Shown: positions 9,918-21,173 of the stretch, one piece after another
Layout: each line of letters opens with the position of its first letter
How positions within the stretch are numbered: the first letter of the stretch is position 1
NCBI GenBank assembly: GCA_905221605.1
Contig: CAJNDS010000491.1
Span: 308,001-372,000, forward strand
DNA: 64,000 nt
Source of the DNA: Symbiodinium natans
Lineage: Eukaryota; Sar; Dinophyceae; Suessiales; Symbiodiniaceae
Direction of reading: 5' to 3'
Notes under the pieces: model-generated
What the model was told of the DNA's origin: nothing
What the model saw: the letters and a program-made list of their open reading frames with translations, nothing else
The model's database searches: none
Program-made: the position numbers and the translations under genes

Positions 9918-10540
9918 GTGATACAGGGATGGGCTGTAGACTGTAGAGTTTCGGAAGTCCTAACTTCCCTTGTGTACAAACTGTACAAGATGTGAAGATG
10001 CGTTTTCTCTCACCATCAAGTTGGCAGGGTACCCTATGGGACCCTCGCGCCTATTCAATAGGCCGGCAACTTTCTGTTTGCCGCACTCTTGATTGCTCGC
10101 TAGGCAAGGATAACTTTGCTGCGTCTCGAAAGTCGAAAAAAAACACCTTCCATCCCATCTGTACTTAGAAGAAGAAGAGCAGGGTTGCAACCAGTAAGGA
10201 CGTCAGCGTGTCGAAAGCCTGCGGACGTTGGCCGCCTGTCCGTCCTTTTGCTTGAAAGCGGCCACCTCTTCTGGACCGGTGCATGACGTCTTGCCGGGCG
10301 TTCACATGCTCCGTCGCCACCTGACGTCATCAGTGAAGACCCAAGACTACCTTGCAGTCGAAAGATGCGGTGAGGTTCATCTTGTGGAGTGGCCTCTCGG
10401 ACAGAGAGGTACTTGTCAAGTTGGTGTCGCGCAAGTCCTTGCAGTTGACTCTTTCGTCTGTACCATGCCACTGGCGGGGCGCACGAACACTCCAAAAGCT
10501 GGTTTGAACACCTTCAGGATCTGACAGTCCTTGAGTTTGG
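9918..10540. other. No gene recognised
   Basis: Both strands hold open stretches of about 100-130 codons, none with a domain. The + strand part from about 10230 may be the upstream portion of the Copia-like relic that becomes recognisable after 10560, but too many frame changes prevent a call. Confidence 0.4.
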
Positions 10541-10544
10541 CTCC

Positions 10545-10930
10545 ATGGACTTCTCGATGGAACAGACATTATACACCAGCATGTGCACAACATCAAGCCC
10601 ATCGCTGAACAAGCGGCGGCATCAGCCTGAGACCAGCTTGACGAGAAGGCGATCGGAAAGGTTCGTTGTGTTTTCGGCATTCATCTTCTTGCTGCAGGCC
10701 GCTATGGCTGGCTCCACGGTTGCTGACATGCTCGAGAACAAGACTCTCGGTTTTTGCCAAAGAGTGCGTGGACCGCTACACAGCTGGACCGTGAACAAAC
10801 ACGGCGCTTTGGACTCTCTCCAGTTCGCTGTGTACTCGGATGCAGCTTGGACGTGAGACAGGACGGCGCCTCGGTGGCTGTGTGATCTTCGCAGAGACAC
10901 AAGCGGCAGATGACCGTGGACGAGCTCGAA
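10545..10930 (+). pseudogene. Copia-like retrotransposon relic (RT end / RNase H)
   Basis: A broken + strand reading. KPIAEQAAASA (about 10588-10620) and SAFIFLLQAAMAGST (about 10676-10718) recall the end of a Copia-type RT. LQFAVYSDAAW (about 10821-10853) is the first RNase H aspartate block, followed in another frame by DGASVGGCVIFAET (10862-10903). At least three frame changes and one stop make it non-functional. This RNase H block is typical of dinoflagellate Copia-like elements as I remember them. Confidence 0.65.
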
Positions 10931-11261
10931 TGAGTCAAAGCAACTTGGTGTCTCAACACTTCAATGCTTGCATGCGTCTGTCGAAGAGATGGTTGAAAAG
11001 TAAGTCATTTTTGCTGTGCCGTTGCAGCGACGAACAGTTGTTGATCGGAGCCAGGCAGGTCGCAGTTCTTCTGAGGTCGTGGCGAAAGGTGTGCGGCGCA
11101 TTCTGCTAAAAGTCTTCGTTTGGTGGTGTCCAATTTTTGCGATGACTTTGTCATTTGGAGCTGAACTTTCGCGGCGTCGCACAAGCTTGTTTGGCAATGT
11201 GATGCAGTTGCAAGGGTGGAACCGTTGCAAATGATGAACAAGACACAAAAGCCCGTGAGGT

Positions 11262-11665
11262 GAGTTTCCTTACCAGAGTGCCCAGTGTCTGCACAGATGG
11301 TGCGTGCGAATCCAAGAGCCTCTTGACCACTCACGGCGCGTGCGCATTGATGCTGCAGTCAAGAAATTTTTCGGCGAGCCGGCCTAAAGCGATGGAGACG
11401 AGGGGGAAAGACGCAGTTGGTGGGCCAAGTAGAGGCACTCCGCTCCTTACTGCGAAAGCTCGGAAAGTGTTGTGGTTTCTGGATAACGAGTCTGCCAAAG
11501 CTGCCTTCTCGAGTGGCTCTTCTGCTGTGGAAGATACCTTTGAAATTGTGAGCCACTCCTTTGTTCTTGAAGAACTCAAGGCTTTCAATTGATATTCCAG
11601 AGTGCCGTCGTGTGCGAACATCAGTGATGCTGCCCCCAGGTTGGGTATGATGAGTCGTTCACGCG
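11262..11665 (+). pseudogene. Retroelement RNase H-like domain relic (second type)
   Basis: VPSVCTDGACESK (about 11278-11316) is an RNase H-type first aspartate block. LWFLDNESAKAAF (about 11470-11508) would be the second acidic block, and after a stop at 11590-11592, VPSCANISDAA (11601-11633) resembles the P-S-x-x-N-x-A-D-x-P-S end motif of retroelement RNase H domains. The frame is interrupted near the end. The organisation differs from the Copia-like relic upstream, so a separate insertion is likely. Confidence 0.55.
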
Positions 11666-11859
11666 TGGGTCAATTGATTGAACTTGTGAACCTCTGGTCT
11701 CCCTCGTAGAAGGGAAGGATGCGATCGCCCAGCATGTGAAAGGGTTGTAATCGCCTGGGGCGATCGGGGGGAGCCTGGTGCTCGTCCTTTTCTCACTTCG
11801 GTTGGACCGACGTGAGATTGTTTGTTTTCCAGTTGCTGGGAGTTCGCACCTCATTGGAA

Positions 11860-12886
11860 AAAGAAGGAATATGTCTGTGCTTCCTTTTATGCGCAAGTGC
11901 TCCTGGATATTCTCCATATTCATGTGAATATTTTTGACACTTCTACGTTTCGAAGATTTTCCAATTTGTACGATAAATGGAATATGCGGATGAATACAAT
12001 ATTACTTTCCTCTTCGGCCGATCAACTAAATCGACTTCTTCTACATCTTCTTCAGCAGGAAGGCCGAGTGCGGGGTTTGCGTTTAAACTTTGACAAATGT
12101 GAACACATGCGTGTTCGTGCAGACAGGCCTGTCTAGTTTCAGCCAAATGACGCTGCTCCCTGCTTCCTGTGAGTGCATTTGTTGCCAGGGCTCACAGGCT
12201 GCCCTGTGCCCAGTGTCTGTCTGCCATGAAGTCAAATATCTTGGAGCCTGTCTCGATTCCACGTCCTCGAATAGTAAACACTTACGCTATCGCATCTCTC
12301 AGGCGATTGTGGCCTCTAAGTCGCTCACCTACCGGGCATAGTGCCCTGCCCCCTTCCTGGAAGTTAAGAGTTTACAAGTCCGTCATCCAATCTATCCTTC
12401 TCTATGCGATGGAAAGCGAAACGCTTTTTCGCTCTCAATTAATTCCTTTCGACTCTATTCATTACAAGACACTCCGTCGGATCTTGAAGATCAAATCCTC
12501 CTTTTTATCACAGAGTCTTGGAACCCTCGGATGCGCCGTGCTTTAACGAATATTTGCACGACCTTGCGTACCATTCCTCGAAGATTATTCCACCCTCCAG
12601 AATCTACGTGCAAAATAGACTTAAGTTATCAGGACATCTTCTACGACATCCGTCCTCCCTGGAAGGACAATCCATGTTTTCCCACGCACATTCTTTTAGA
12701 CGCACATTTGGCAGCAACACAGCCGGCTGCCCCAGGACTCACTTGGTGGCGTCTTGCTTGACTGAGGCAAAATTACGTTGTGATTATATACAATCAGATG
12801 TTCCTCCCTCGCGTGTAGATTTAGGACACTCCTTTCTCAAGATTCCTATGCAAGGTGAAGTCTTGAGGGCGCATGGTAGTTCTTGA
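11860..12886 (+). pseudogene. LINE reverse transcriptase relic
   Basis: Scattered over three frames on the + strand. The region after the RT active site comes first (NTILLSSSADQLNRLL, 11995-12042, with MRM where YADD is expected), then GLRLNFDKCEHMRV (12076-12117), VKYLGACLDS (about 12231-12260), VYKSVIQSILLYAMES (about 12372-12418) and KLSGHLLRHPSSLEG (about 12620-12664). The order matches RT thumb and connection regions of LINEs. Several frameshifts and the lost catalytic Asp pair show it is dead. The 5' half and endonuclease are absent. Confidence 0.75.
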
Positions 12887-13234
12887 ATAATGAATTTGGA
12901 TAACGCTCCGCTCTATAGAACTCTCCTCCCTCTTGCACAACAAAGAGATCAATGGAGAACTCTTATTCAGAACCCATAATTTCCACTCAGAGCATGCCTT
13001 TGTTTTGTATGCAGTGTAGTTTTTCGCTTTCTAGTCGCTGCTCTGAAAAAGCGTCGGTGCTGATGGCCGCCGACCAGCGGCTTGCGCGTTGAAAAAATGC
13101 AGCAGTGTCTGCAAATGTATCTGCGAGCACAAGAAATGGGACTGTTGGCGCTCGTTATGTTCTATCTGATCAGATCTTGGATTGGGCGTGCCAGGGTTGA
13201 AGGCAACCAGCGATCAAGTGAAGGCTAGACACCG
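12887..13234. other. No gene recognised
   Basis: Short frames only. The left 100 bases may be the 3' end of the LINE relic. Confidence 0.4.
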
Positions 13235-13762
13235 ATGAACAGCGCGCGTCGAGAGCGGGTGCCGAAACAAAAGCAAGTTGAAGCAGCGCCGGAGAACAAG
13301 TCGAAGGCCGGTTAAAAGGAAGAGAAGAAGAGTGAGTCGAAGGCCGGTGAGCCGAAAACAGAGGAGAAGAAGGAGGAAAAAATGGAAGAGGTACAAATTA
13401 ATCCCGAAGTACCTGAGCAGAAGACGCCTCAGGTACCTGAGCCGAAGACGCCGCCCGTGAAGGCAAAGGTGAAAGAAGGAGACGGACTTGAGGAAGCAAG
13501 TCCGATTTCGTTCATCGAAGATCCGAGCGAGAAAAAAGAAGAAGAAGGAGAAGACAGAGATAAAGCAGAAGAAAAAAATATTTTGCAAGACCTCAGCAGC
13601 GAGGCACGGAAGGGGCGCGCAGCACAAAAGAAGAAGAATGCCGACATCCTCGCCAAGCAGAGCGAGATTTTCAAGGCGAATCCGGATGTGCAGCGTGCAA
13701 TCAAGGAACCGCCCGCAAAGGAAGAGCCGAAGAAAGCGGGCAACAAGCAGAAAAAGGAGTGA
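13235..13762 (+). CDS. Lys/Glu-rich hypothetical protein with one in-frame TAA
   Basis: From the ATG at 13235 the frame runs for 26 codons to a TAA at 13313-13315 and then stays open to 13762. An alternative ATG at 13382 gives 126 aa without interruption. Composition is the same on both sides of the stop: repeated KAG/EPK motifs, then paired VPEQKTPQVPEPKTP, then charged helical sequence (EARKGRAAQKKKNADIL). Only single-base change at the stop would be needed to join the halves, so this is either a recent nonsense mutation or a gene starting at 13382. No family is recognised; low-complexity charged proteins are hard to assign. No close neighbours help with function. Confidence 0.4.
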
Positions 13763-13765
13763 CAA

Positions 13766-16614
13766 TTTGAGGCCCGCTGAGTAACAATGGATATTTCATT
13801 ATATGAGTTCTCGAGCAAAAGGTCTGGAGAACCAAGTTTCACATTGTGTTCGAAGGAATGCAGCCGATTCAGCCAGCGTGCGAGAAGGGAGAATCACGGC
13901 AGCATGTGAGAAGCGAATTGAAACATCGTTGGCAGCTATCAAAGCAAAGATGACGAAAAGGAAAGCCTTCAAAGAAACGCCTGAAGAAGCACAATCATGA
14001 AACAGTCTACAAAGTGAGAATCATGCCAACTGTTTGTGTGATTCTTTCGGTATGGCAAGGATAGCGGAAACCAAACAGACCTTTTAGAACATACAAAACT
14101 GTAGCACGCCGAGTGAAGCTAAAGTAACACTGCCTAAAAGACCGTATGACGAAAGCAACACGCCACGATATAAAATAACATCAAAACAAGCTCGGGTACC
14201 AGAGCAGATTGCGGGAAGTTTTAGCGACCGACCAACAAATAACCTTCATCGTAAAACAAGGGAAGCCACGAATGCAGCTTCCAGGCGGCTAAATGACAAA
14301 CAAGGTATCACTTGCATTCGTGCCCCATGCATTTTCACCACGGAACTTTAAGTGTTGAAGTGACGAATGCGCGGAACCTAGGTGGTAGCGGCTAGCGCAA
14401 TGCAGGTTTCGGGTATTCGAAAGCACCAGCCGAACCACTCGAGAGTGTGGTCCTTTGTGTTTCGCACATTTGTTCCCCTGGGGAGCGCAACTCGGGAACC
14501 CTCCCAGAACACAAAGAATGTTGCGAACCATTTTTTCATTGTAGAACTTGCACGTTCAGCAATGCATTAACAGCTGCAAGTGGTACCCGAAAATAGAGCC
14601 AAAACAACAAAAGAGAGTGTAGTGCACACTTTCCTTTTTCACCTCACTGCCGAATTGAAGATTTTACACCGAATTTAAACACTATATCCTGCCTCAAACA
14701 CACTCGGGCTGTTCTACTTTGTTGTGCTCTCGTTTGAGCCTCGTCAGAGCCTGCGGTTCGCAGTGGTTTGTTGTGAAACGTGCAGGGATGTGAGGAAAAA
14801 GAACTTTTTGCCACCCCTTCTTTGAACCAAGCCGTTTTGCTTGAATTCAACATGATCGCTTTTCTTCACTATACTCTTATGTACATTGACTGTACATCAC
14901 GATTTATTGCGGTTGCACGGCAGAGTATTCCTGGCATTCTTGAGTTGCCACTCACCAAAATTTTATCCTGGAGTTTCCTTCCTTCCGAGAACCCACACAA
15001 GAATCCACAAAACTTCCTGTGCATTGGAGAATCTTGCAGAATCCCGCAAAGCATCCCTGGTGCACCCTCCACAGAATGACGCAAACAGAGTATCGCTCTG
15101 GAGTGCCCGCGCCAAAAGAATCCTGCGAACTTTTCCACAAAAACGCTGGCATCCTATGGAGTACCCACCCCCAGAGAGGCCTACATGGAATCTCAAGCGT
15201 GCCAACCCCGCCCAATATCAGATATTTCAACAGCACATCCCGCTAGAGTATGCCTCACCTGGAGAGCCCGGTAGTTCAAGGGTGGGGATGTTCGAAGTAA
15301 ATTGTTAGCATATGGGTTCGGATTGGAGCTGCTCGGCTGGGATTGGACATTCGTTGTGCTTTGATGTATTCTGAATATCTCATGGTTGAAGCATCAAATA
15401 GGACAACTATCGAAGTTTCAATTCTTAAGCTTCTTGTTGACGTCGGCAAGCTTCAGTTTTTTGCCCGTTTCGGCTTCTTGCAATTTCAGAGCACCAGTGT
15501 GGCATCTGTGATGACTATATACATGAGGCATGAGCTTACACGAATGTCTTGCAGCAAACATCAGCGGAACAAGTTTGGTTCGCGTGCCGCCATTTCAGCC
15601 ATATTGGGCCCAGCACGTTATGCCAAGCACTCAGACCTTGTGGCAGCATCGCAGGGTGCCTGTTCCAGTTGCTTCGCTCCGCGTTTGCGGGGTTCACGCT
15701 GGCGCCTGAATTCTTTTCTTTTCCGGAAAGGCCTCCGAAGCGCAGAACAGGCGGTGCTGAGGCGACCGGTGGAATGTGAGCATTTGGATTGCGGCTTATC
15801 GGTTGCATGAGGGTTGGCGAACATTTGCTTCAAGGCCAGGTTGCCGGAAAACAATGCAGTCGTGCTAGATTGTTGGGAATATCGGTGTATGGAGTGCGGC
15901 CGAGGAGTTTCACATTCTACTTATATAGTTGGGCACTTTCTGGCAGCTGACAGCCCAAGAGCGTCACTGGATAGAGAAGAGTGGCACGTTGGCACGTTGG
16001 GGACAGTTGGATCTAACATTCTGACGGTCTTCGACACCCGTACAGTGATTGTGATTTTTGTGCTCCGGAACTTGATGAATCGCACAGGCAGCGTTGCAGC
16101 CGCCAGTATGGATGATCAAAGAGGCCGCCGAGTACAGGGGAGATGCTGTAGGAAGCATGTCAACACCTCAGCAAGGTGTTGTGTGGTAATTCGGGCCCGG
16201 GCATGTGTGTTTGTTTGGTTTTTGTGTTGAACTTGGCGTTTGATGGTAGTCCGGTAATCCAAAAGACTGAATTTGAAACTTGCGAACGACTGTCACTATT
16301 TGCAGCATCAAAATGTCTGCAGAGGCCGCTCGTGCGGCGCAGAAGTCTGTCGAGGAGATCCGGGTTACGAGCTTCCAAAAACCCCAAATTCCGGCGAAGA
16401 CTAAACACTGAAAACTGAAAACGTTAGATGTGTCGACTGAGAATGTTTTCAGCCGCCCGAAGCTTGAAGAACTCAGTTTTCATGTACATGGCCTCTGCTT
16501 GTGCAAGCAAAGAAGGGTGCATCTTCCTTCATGTCGCTCCTGCTTGGCAAGGAGCTTGTTAAAGTCCGACACAGTCAACAGCAAAGTCGCGGGACTTAGC
16601 CTGGGAATGGCACG
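13766..16614. other. No convincing gene; AT-richer intergenic stretch
   Basis: About 2.8 kb of lower GC content than the rest. Frames of 60-155 codons occur on both strands (longest on + at 15343-15810), but none shows a domain or steady codon pattern. The clone-like overlapping frames at 14869-15308 are short and mutually exclusive. A decayed repeat is possible. Confidence 0.5.
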
Positions 16615-16627
16615 CAGCCAAGCCGGA

Positions 16628-16735
16628 CAGTTGAATGCCCAAGTCTACAGACGCCCAGGCCCGCGTCCTGGCGCCGCCCCGCTGGTGCCTTCGCCACCCG
16701 CCCTGCCACTGTTGGGACAGAATTTGGTAGCTCGT
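16628..16735 (+). CDS. Candidate exon, Pro/Arg-rich
   Basis: Between an AG acceptor (ccggacag) and a GT donor (gaatttg|gtagct) the + strand reads VYRRPGPRPGAAPLV and PSPPALPLLGQ. It is low-complexity and proline-rich. The frame is open upstream to 16430. No family. Confidence 0.25.
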
Positions 16736-16739
16736 GAAG

Positions 16740-18490
16740 CCATGCGGTGATGGGGAATTACATGTCTGTCAGGGACGGAGGCTGGTTTGTGCAGGTGCAC
16801 GCAGTTGGATCGATGTGTCTTCACTTGTCCTGGTTCTGAGTCTCAGTCTGCTGTGTTCCATTCCTTACAGAGACTTTGTGATTGGGCCTTAGTTGGCTTG
16901 GTCACTGGTCTGTGTTTTCTTTTCACAAGCTGGGCTTTTCTGGAGCTTGTCCTGTTCCAGTGATCCCGCGCACTGCAGCTTTCGGCTGAGCAGCCAAACT
17001 AGGAGACAATCGAAAGATCGAGCAACTTCGGGACTTCGGGGGTATGCATCCCTTCTGCAAAGTCTTCATCTTGGGCTTTACCTGCCCAGCAGCCCATCGA
17101 CACTCAGGTGATGCAGATCTATCATGTAGTCAAGAGTCCTTTGTGGTTTGCGGTTTTGGTTTTCACGCAGAGCATGCGATGCAGAAGAGTAGCCAGACAG
17201 CTTGTAAAATTGAGCTATTTATAAAGGGCTTTGCTTGCAGCAGCGTGGGGCTGTGTCGGCCTCTCAGCAGTGGACAGCGCAGGTGTTTGTTCTCTGGAGT
17301 CCGTTCAGTGTGGGATGTCGGGGCTTTTTAAAGAATCTGCAACAGCATTTGGACGCACGAGCTCTGATGCAACACAGCATGTTGTGACCACATGGTATCT
17401 CCGGCTTGAAAGAATCCCAGAGACGTCCGCAAATCTAGTAGAGCATCGCCGCCAGAAGCATCAGCGCACTCCTTGAGACCTTTCGTGGAGCTGGTGAGTT
17501 GCTTGCCCCAGGCCATGGCCCAGACGCCGCCAGCTCAGCTCTAGCTCAGTTGTGTTTGGTTTTTGTGAGCTTCAATGGGGTTCTCAAGTCTTTTGGATGC
17601 TAAGACTGGAGGGTCAGGGTTCAGGTTCCAAGGACCAGGTGGCATCAGACATGAAGCTGTGCCATCAGAGTCAGTCAGACGTTGCACGTCGGGGGCGAGA
17701 AGTGGGCCGTGGCTTCCAAGTGAGTGTGCTCCGACCAGAACCCTCCCCGCCACGCTCGAAGTCCCCACGTCCAAAGCTGGCTTTGGCGGAGGCTAAATGG
17801 TGTGGTGAAGTCTTGGGATGAGGCCGAAGGAGTGGGTCCTGCCCTCAAGTTTCGGAGAGCCAGCACCCAGAGCAAACCCTGGAAAGGCTTGAAGCGGATG
17901 TGTCTTTCGTTGGCTCTCCTGCTTGCAGAAGGCAATGAAGTCATGTTGTGAGCCTCCCGGCCTCAGGTCTCGTCAAGCCGGATGGCGTACAGGTCCACTA
18001 GGGGGGGGGGGGGCGGGTGACACGGGCCTTTATGTCCTATATAGGCTCATGTTGCGTTGAGATGGTTTGAGATGGTTTGAGGGTTCGAGGCTTGCCCTCC
18101 GCTCGCGAAAGGGAGCGCGCAATGCGCAGATAGCTTGTCCAAGCACCGTGCAGTGCCGGAGTATTGTACTGTGGCACCAAACTTCTTCCGGACTGCCACA
18201 AAATATGTCAATGTATGTCAGGGTATATCAGGGTGATTCAGGGATGAAGAGTGTCAACGTGTCAGAGGACGGCGCCCTGGACATCGTGGTGCGGCGATCA
18301 GTGTTTAACTCAGCGATGCTCAAAAGGAGCAATTTCAGATATTGGAATTCCAATGTCTCGCTTGAGTATGAGACGGTGTAAGCGAAAGGGCTTCAACAAA
18401 GGACGGAAGATGTGTGAAGAAAATTTTTTAGGGTAAAGCTCGGACGGAAGATGTGTGAACAAGAGACGTTTGCCTAAAGCTCGTTTTCCC
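16740..18490. other. No convincing gene
   Basis: Only short frames. A weak exon-like stretch at about 17718-17790 (EPSPPRSKSPRPKLAL) lies between AG and GT dinucleotides. A run of G (18001-18013) and short direct repeats (tgagatggtt at 18058-18080) occur. Otherwise nothing seen. Confidence 0.4.
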
Positions 18491-18496
18491 GTTAGT

Positions 18497-18593
18497 CACA
18501 AAGGACATGTCGACTTTGTCTCAACCTCCAAGGTCCTGGGCGTGCAGCAGATCTCCGTGGGCGCTGTGGTGCAGGTGGAAGCAGACGTTTCCC
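18497..18593 (+). CDS. Candidate exon
   Basis: After gttag the + strand reads HKGHVDFVSTSKVLG and QISVGAVVQVEADV, a beta-strand-like, evenly composed sequence, up to CAG|GC at about 18595. The GC dinucleotide would be a GC-type donor, known in dinoflagellates. No family is assigned. It may connect to the exon at 18653. Confidence 0.3.
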
Positions 18594-18652
18594 AGGCCCG
18601 AGGCTTAGGCCAGGCTTAAGCCCGGCTTAAGCCCGTCCTTCCGGGCTTGCAG

Positions 18653-18774
18653 CAATGCAAAGGCAAAGTGACTTCCCTGCATTACTGCGACAGCTCGAGG
18701 CCCAGCAAAGCTACGAAGCGCTCAAGTGCACTGTCGCGACCATGCCAGCGACCCCGCAGGCTCAGAGAGCTTAG
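18653..18774 (+). CDS. Candidate last exon
   Basis: Following cttgcag, one frame reads MQRQSDFPALLRQLEAQ then QSYEALKCTVATMP and ends at a TAG (18772-18774). It looks like an amphipathic helix. The next candidate gene begins 18 bases later, so genes would be very tightly packed. The correct phase across the 18594-18652 gap cannot be decided. Confidence 0.3.
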
Positions 18775-18792
18775 AGAAGGTCCCCCCACAAA

Positions 18793-19775
18793 ATGCTGAA
18801 AGCGATTGCAGCACTGATTGTCGCTGTGGGACCCTCCTCGCACCAAATGGTTGAAAAGGGATATAGTGGAGAGTTCATGTTAGTTCTTGTGGTCTCCTCA
18901 GCACGGAGATCCATGGAGACCTTATGTAACACAGCCCTGGCCCTGGTCAGGCTCCCAGTGCTCAGGCGGCTGGTTGTGACGGCATGGGCGGACTCGGTGC
19001 AGACCCTGCTGTAAACATCGCAGCAGCTGCATCCGGCGATGCCGTCCACCCTGGCGATGGTTCCATGCAGGGTGGCTGCGCAGCCTGTGCCGGGTGTAAT
19101 GGCTGCAATGGCTGCGCGGGCTGCGGGGGAGGCTGTGGCTGTGGCGGATGCGACGGATGTGGCTGTGGCTCCTGCTGCGGTGGTTGCTGTGGTGGCGGCT
19201 GTGGCCCCTGCTGCGGTGGCGGCTGCGGTGGCGGCTGTGGTGGTTGTGGTGGCTGCTGCGGTGGCTGTTGCGGTGGGTGTGGTTGTGGGGGATGCGATGC
19301 CTGTAATGGATGTGGCTGTGGCAACTGCTGCGGCTGCGGCAATGGCTGTGGAGGTTGCGGTTGTGGCGGTGGTTGTGGGGGTTGCGGTTGTGGGTGTGGA
19401 GGCTGCGGTTGCGGGTGCGGAGGCTGCGGAGGCTGCAGTTGTGGTGGGTGCTGTGGCTGTGGAGGAGGTTGTGGTTGTCAAGGCTGTGGTTATGGATGCG
19501 ATGGCGGCTGCGGCTGTGGAGGTTGCTGCGGAGGCTGCGGTTGTGGGGGCTGTGGGTGCTGCGGAGGCTGCGGCTGTGGTGGATGTTGCGGCGGCTGCTG
19601 TGGCTGCGGGGGTTGTGGCTGTGGTGGCTGTGGAGGCTGCGGTGGCTGTGGATGCGGCGGCTGTGGCTGTTGCGGTGGCTGCTGCCCAGGCAACATGGGC
19701 TGTGGATGCGGATGTGGCATGCCCAACATGGGCATGATGAGCATGGGCCAGATCCTCGGTGCGGGGTTCATTTGA
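18793..19775 (+). CDS. Cys/Gly repeat protein, probably secreted
   Basis: The repeat-bearing frame is 18984-19775 (263 aa). From about residue 30 to 240 it is almost wholly built of GGC, GCG, GGCCG and similar steps; about one residue in three is Cys. It ends in a distinct Met/Gly/Asn tail ([15 protein letters not shown], stop at 19773-19775). A likely first exon starts at ATG 18793 ([13 protein letters not shown], signal-peptide-like) and would splice to AG|GCGGCTGGT at 18965/18966, giving [11 protein letters not shown] in phase. The density of Cys suggests metal binding or disulphide cross-linked structure (metallothionein-like or wall/scale material), but no family is recognised. The complementary frames (Ala/Thr/Pro/Gln) are composition shadows. 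Confidence 0.6.
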
Positions 19776-20173
19776 TGCTTTATGTGTGTTGTTGACGTTG
19801 CTGCCTGCTGCTGCTGCAGCAGAGTTGACTGTACACGGGCCACGGTGGCCGGCCAAGGCTCTGCACGCGCAAGGTTATCTCATAAGGCACATCAGGACGT
19901 AGGTAAGGACGTTAGGGTCGGTTTGGATGTCTGCTGCGTAGTGCTGACATCCAGCGCTTTCTTGAAATTACATACTACTGTTGCACATATATCTTAGTAT
20001 ATAATGCATCTTTTATCTTACAGACTGTATAGCTAATCCTGGCACCTCTTTTCACTCTTTGAGGCGCTGCAAGCGGCTATGGCAAAGCCGGTGGAAGGCA
20101 CAGCTGCGTGCTATTGCTGGGAGTTGCTGGGTAGCTGGGAGCTGCTTGTGTATGCTTGGGCATGTTCTGCCAG
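19776..20173. other. Spacer between the Cys/Gly gene and the RRM exons
   Basis: A CTG/CTGCTG run follows the stop (19800-19820). The AT-rich stretch at about 19970-20035 could include 3' UTR. No gene seen. Confidence 0.4.
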
Positions 20174-20890
20174 AAGCGTTGGGCTCCAATACACCCCTGG
20201 ACGTCAGGGGCAACGAACCATCCTGTAACCTCTTTGTGACTGGCTTGTCCTCACCTCAGCCGGTATTTGGGCAGCTAGGTGACCGCAGGACATTGTCAAA
20301 CAATAAATGCACAGGTCTCGTTACCCTCAAGCCATACTGAGTTCATGGATGTGCATTGCGTTTGGAGGAGCAAATTTTTCTAAGCATGTCTTCAGCATGT
20401 CTCGCTGGGTTCGGTTTCGCTTCGGCGCCCTTGGCTTTCCCGGAAGGCTCTTCCGAAGAACTAGTCGGCCTAAGGCCCATGGACATTGACGAGATGCGGC
20501 TCCGTGATCTCTTCGCCAACTATGGTGTGGTTGGGGCCGTAGAGGAACTTGCAAAAGCACGTGTGCAAAAGCACGAGTGCAAAGCATCTGTGACATCCTT
20601 TGAAGTCAGCCACGGACAGCCACGACATCTTTGGTATATTGCAGGCTCCAGGGCCCCAAGCCGTAACCCTCTTTTTACCCTAAAGCCTACACCCCGTCTG
20701 TATGCAGAACAGCCTATGTTCCTCACTATCCATAAGGTGTGTCTGTGATCAGTGTGCACGTGTGCGCATGCAACGGCGCACGTGCCGAGTAGAGCCTGGT
20801 GGCTTCCTACACCCTGCAACAAAGGTCATGCGGTGCAAAGTCCTGCCCCACAACGGCATGCCAGCCTCGCCCCAAGGGGCTTTCTGTGAA
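20174..20890 (+). CDS. RRM-domain RNA-binding protein, three candidate exons
   Basis: Exon A (20174-20258) ends with SCNLFVTGLSSP, matching RRM strand 1 (RNP2). Intron 1 would run GC...AG (20259-20474). Exon B (20475-20526) reads MDIDEMRLRDLFANYG, matching helix 1. Intron 2 (GT...AG, 20527-20824) is followed by exon C (20825-20890), VMRCKVLPHNGMPAS then PQGAFCE, matching strand 2, loop and start of strand 3. All joins keep phase: CA|G between A and B, codon boundary between B and C. Exon C ends at a strong donor GTAAGC. The pieces make one RRM in correct order, but helix 2 was not located with certainty. RRM proteins bind single-stranded RNA. The upstream start was not found. Confidence 0.5.
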
Positions 20891-20928
20891 GTAAGCATTC
20901 CATTTTCTGATGTACAAAGCGTTTGCCT

Positions 20929-21013
20929 CAACACCCGAAGCCCGAGCTGCAAAGGGTCGTGCCAACGCTGCCGGGAAGCCTTGCGTACCCTGTGCGGACA
21001 AGCTCCTTAAACA
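20929..21013 (+). CDS. Candidate exon, Ala/Lys-rich with stop
   Basis: One frame reads KAFASTPEARAAKGRANAAG then KPCVPCADKLLKQ and stops at TAG (21011-21013). Composition is clearly protein-like. Phase does not fit directly onto exon C of the RRM candidate, so it is either an alternative end or part of another transcript. Confidence 0.3.
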
Positions 21014-21173
21014 GTAGACAGCCGAAGAAGTCTAAAGAATGTGTGTCTGTCTGGAGATTTCAAAGCATTGATTGCGAGAAGTTCCGCCCTGAGCAGGATC
21101 GGGCTGCTTTAGTGGAAATGGGGGACGTGGCCTCGCCCTGAGATACTTCGGGCGTTATCAGGTCAGTTTTGGG

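Noticed and set aside
14780-15308. Overlapping frames at 14.8-15.3 kb as genes
   Set aside because: Short, mutually overlapping on both strands and without domain or stable composition.
19039-19843. Long frames on both strands overlapping the Cys/Gly gene (Ala/Val-, Leu/Trp-, Thr/Ala- and Pro/Gln-rich)
   Set aside because: They are frame shadows of the GGC/TGC repeat; the Cys/Gly frame has a distinct C-terminus and the better start.
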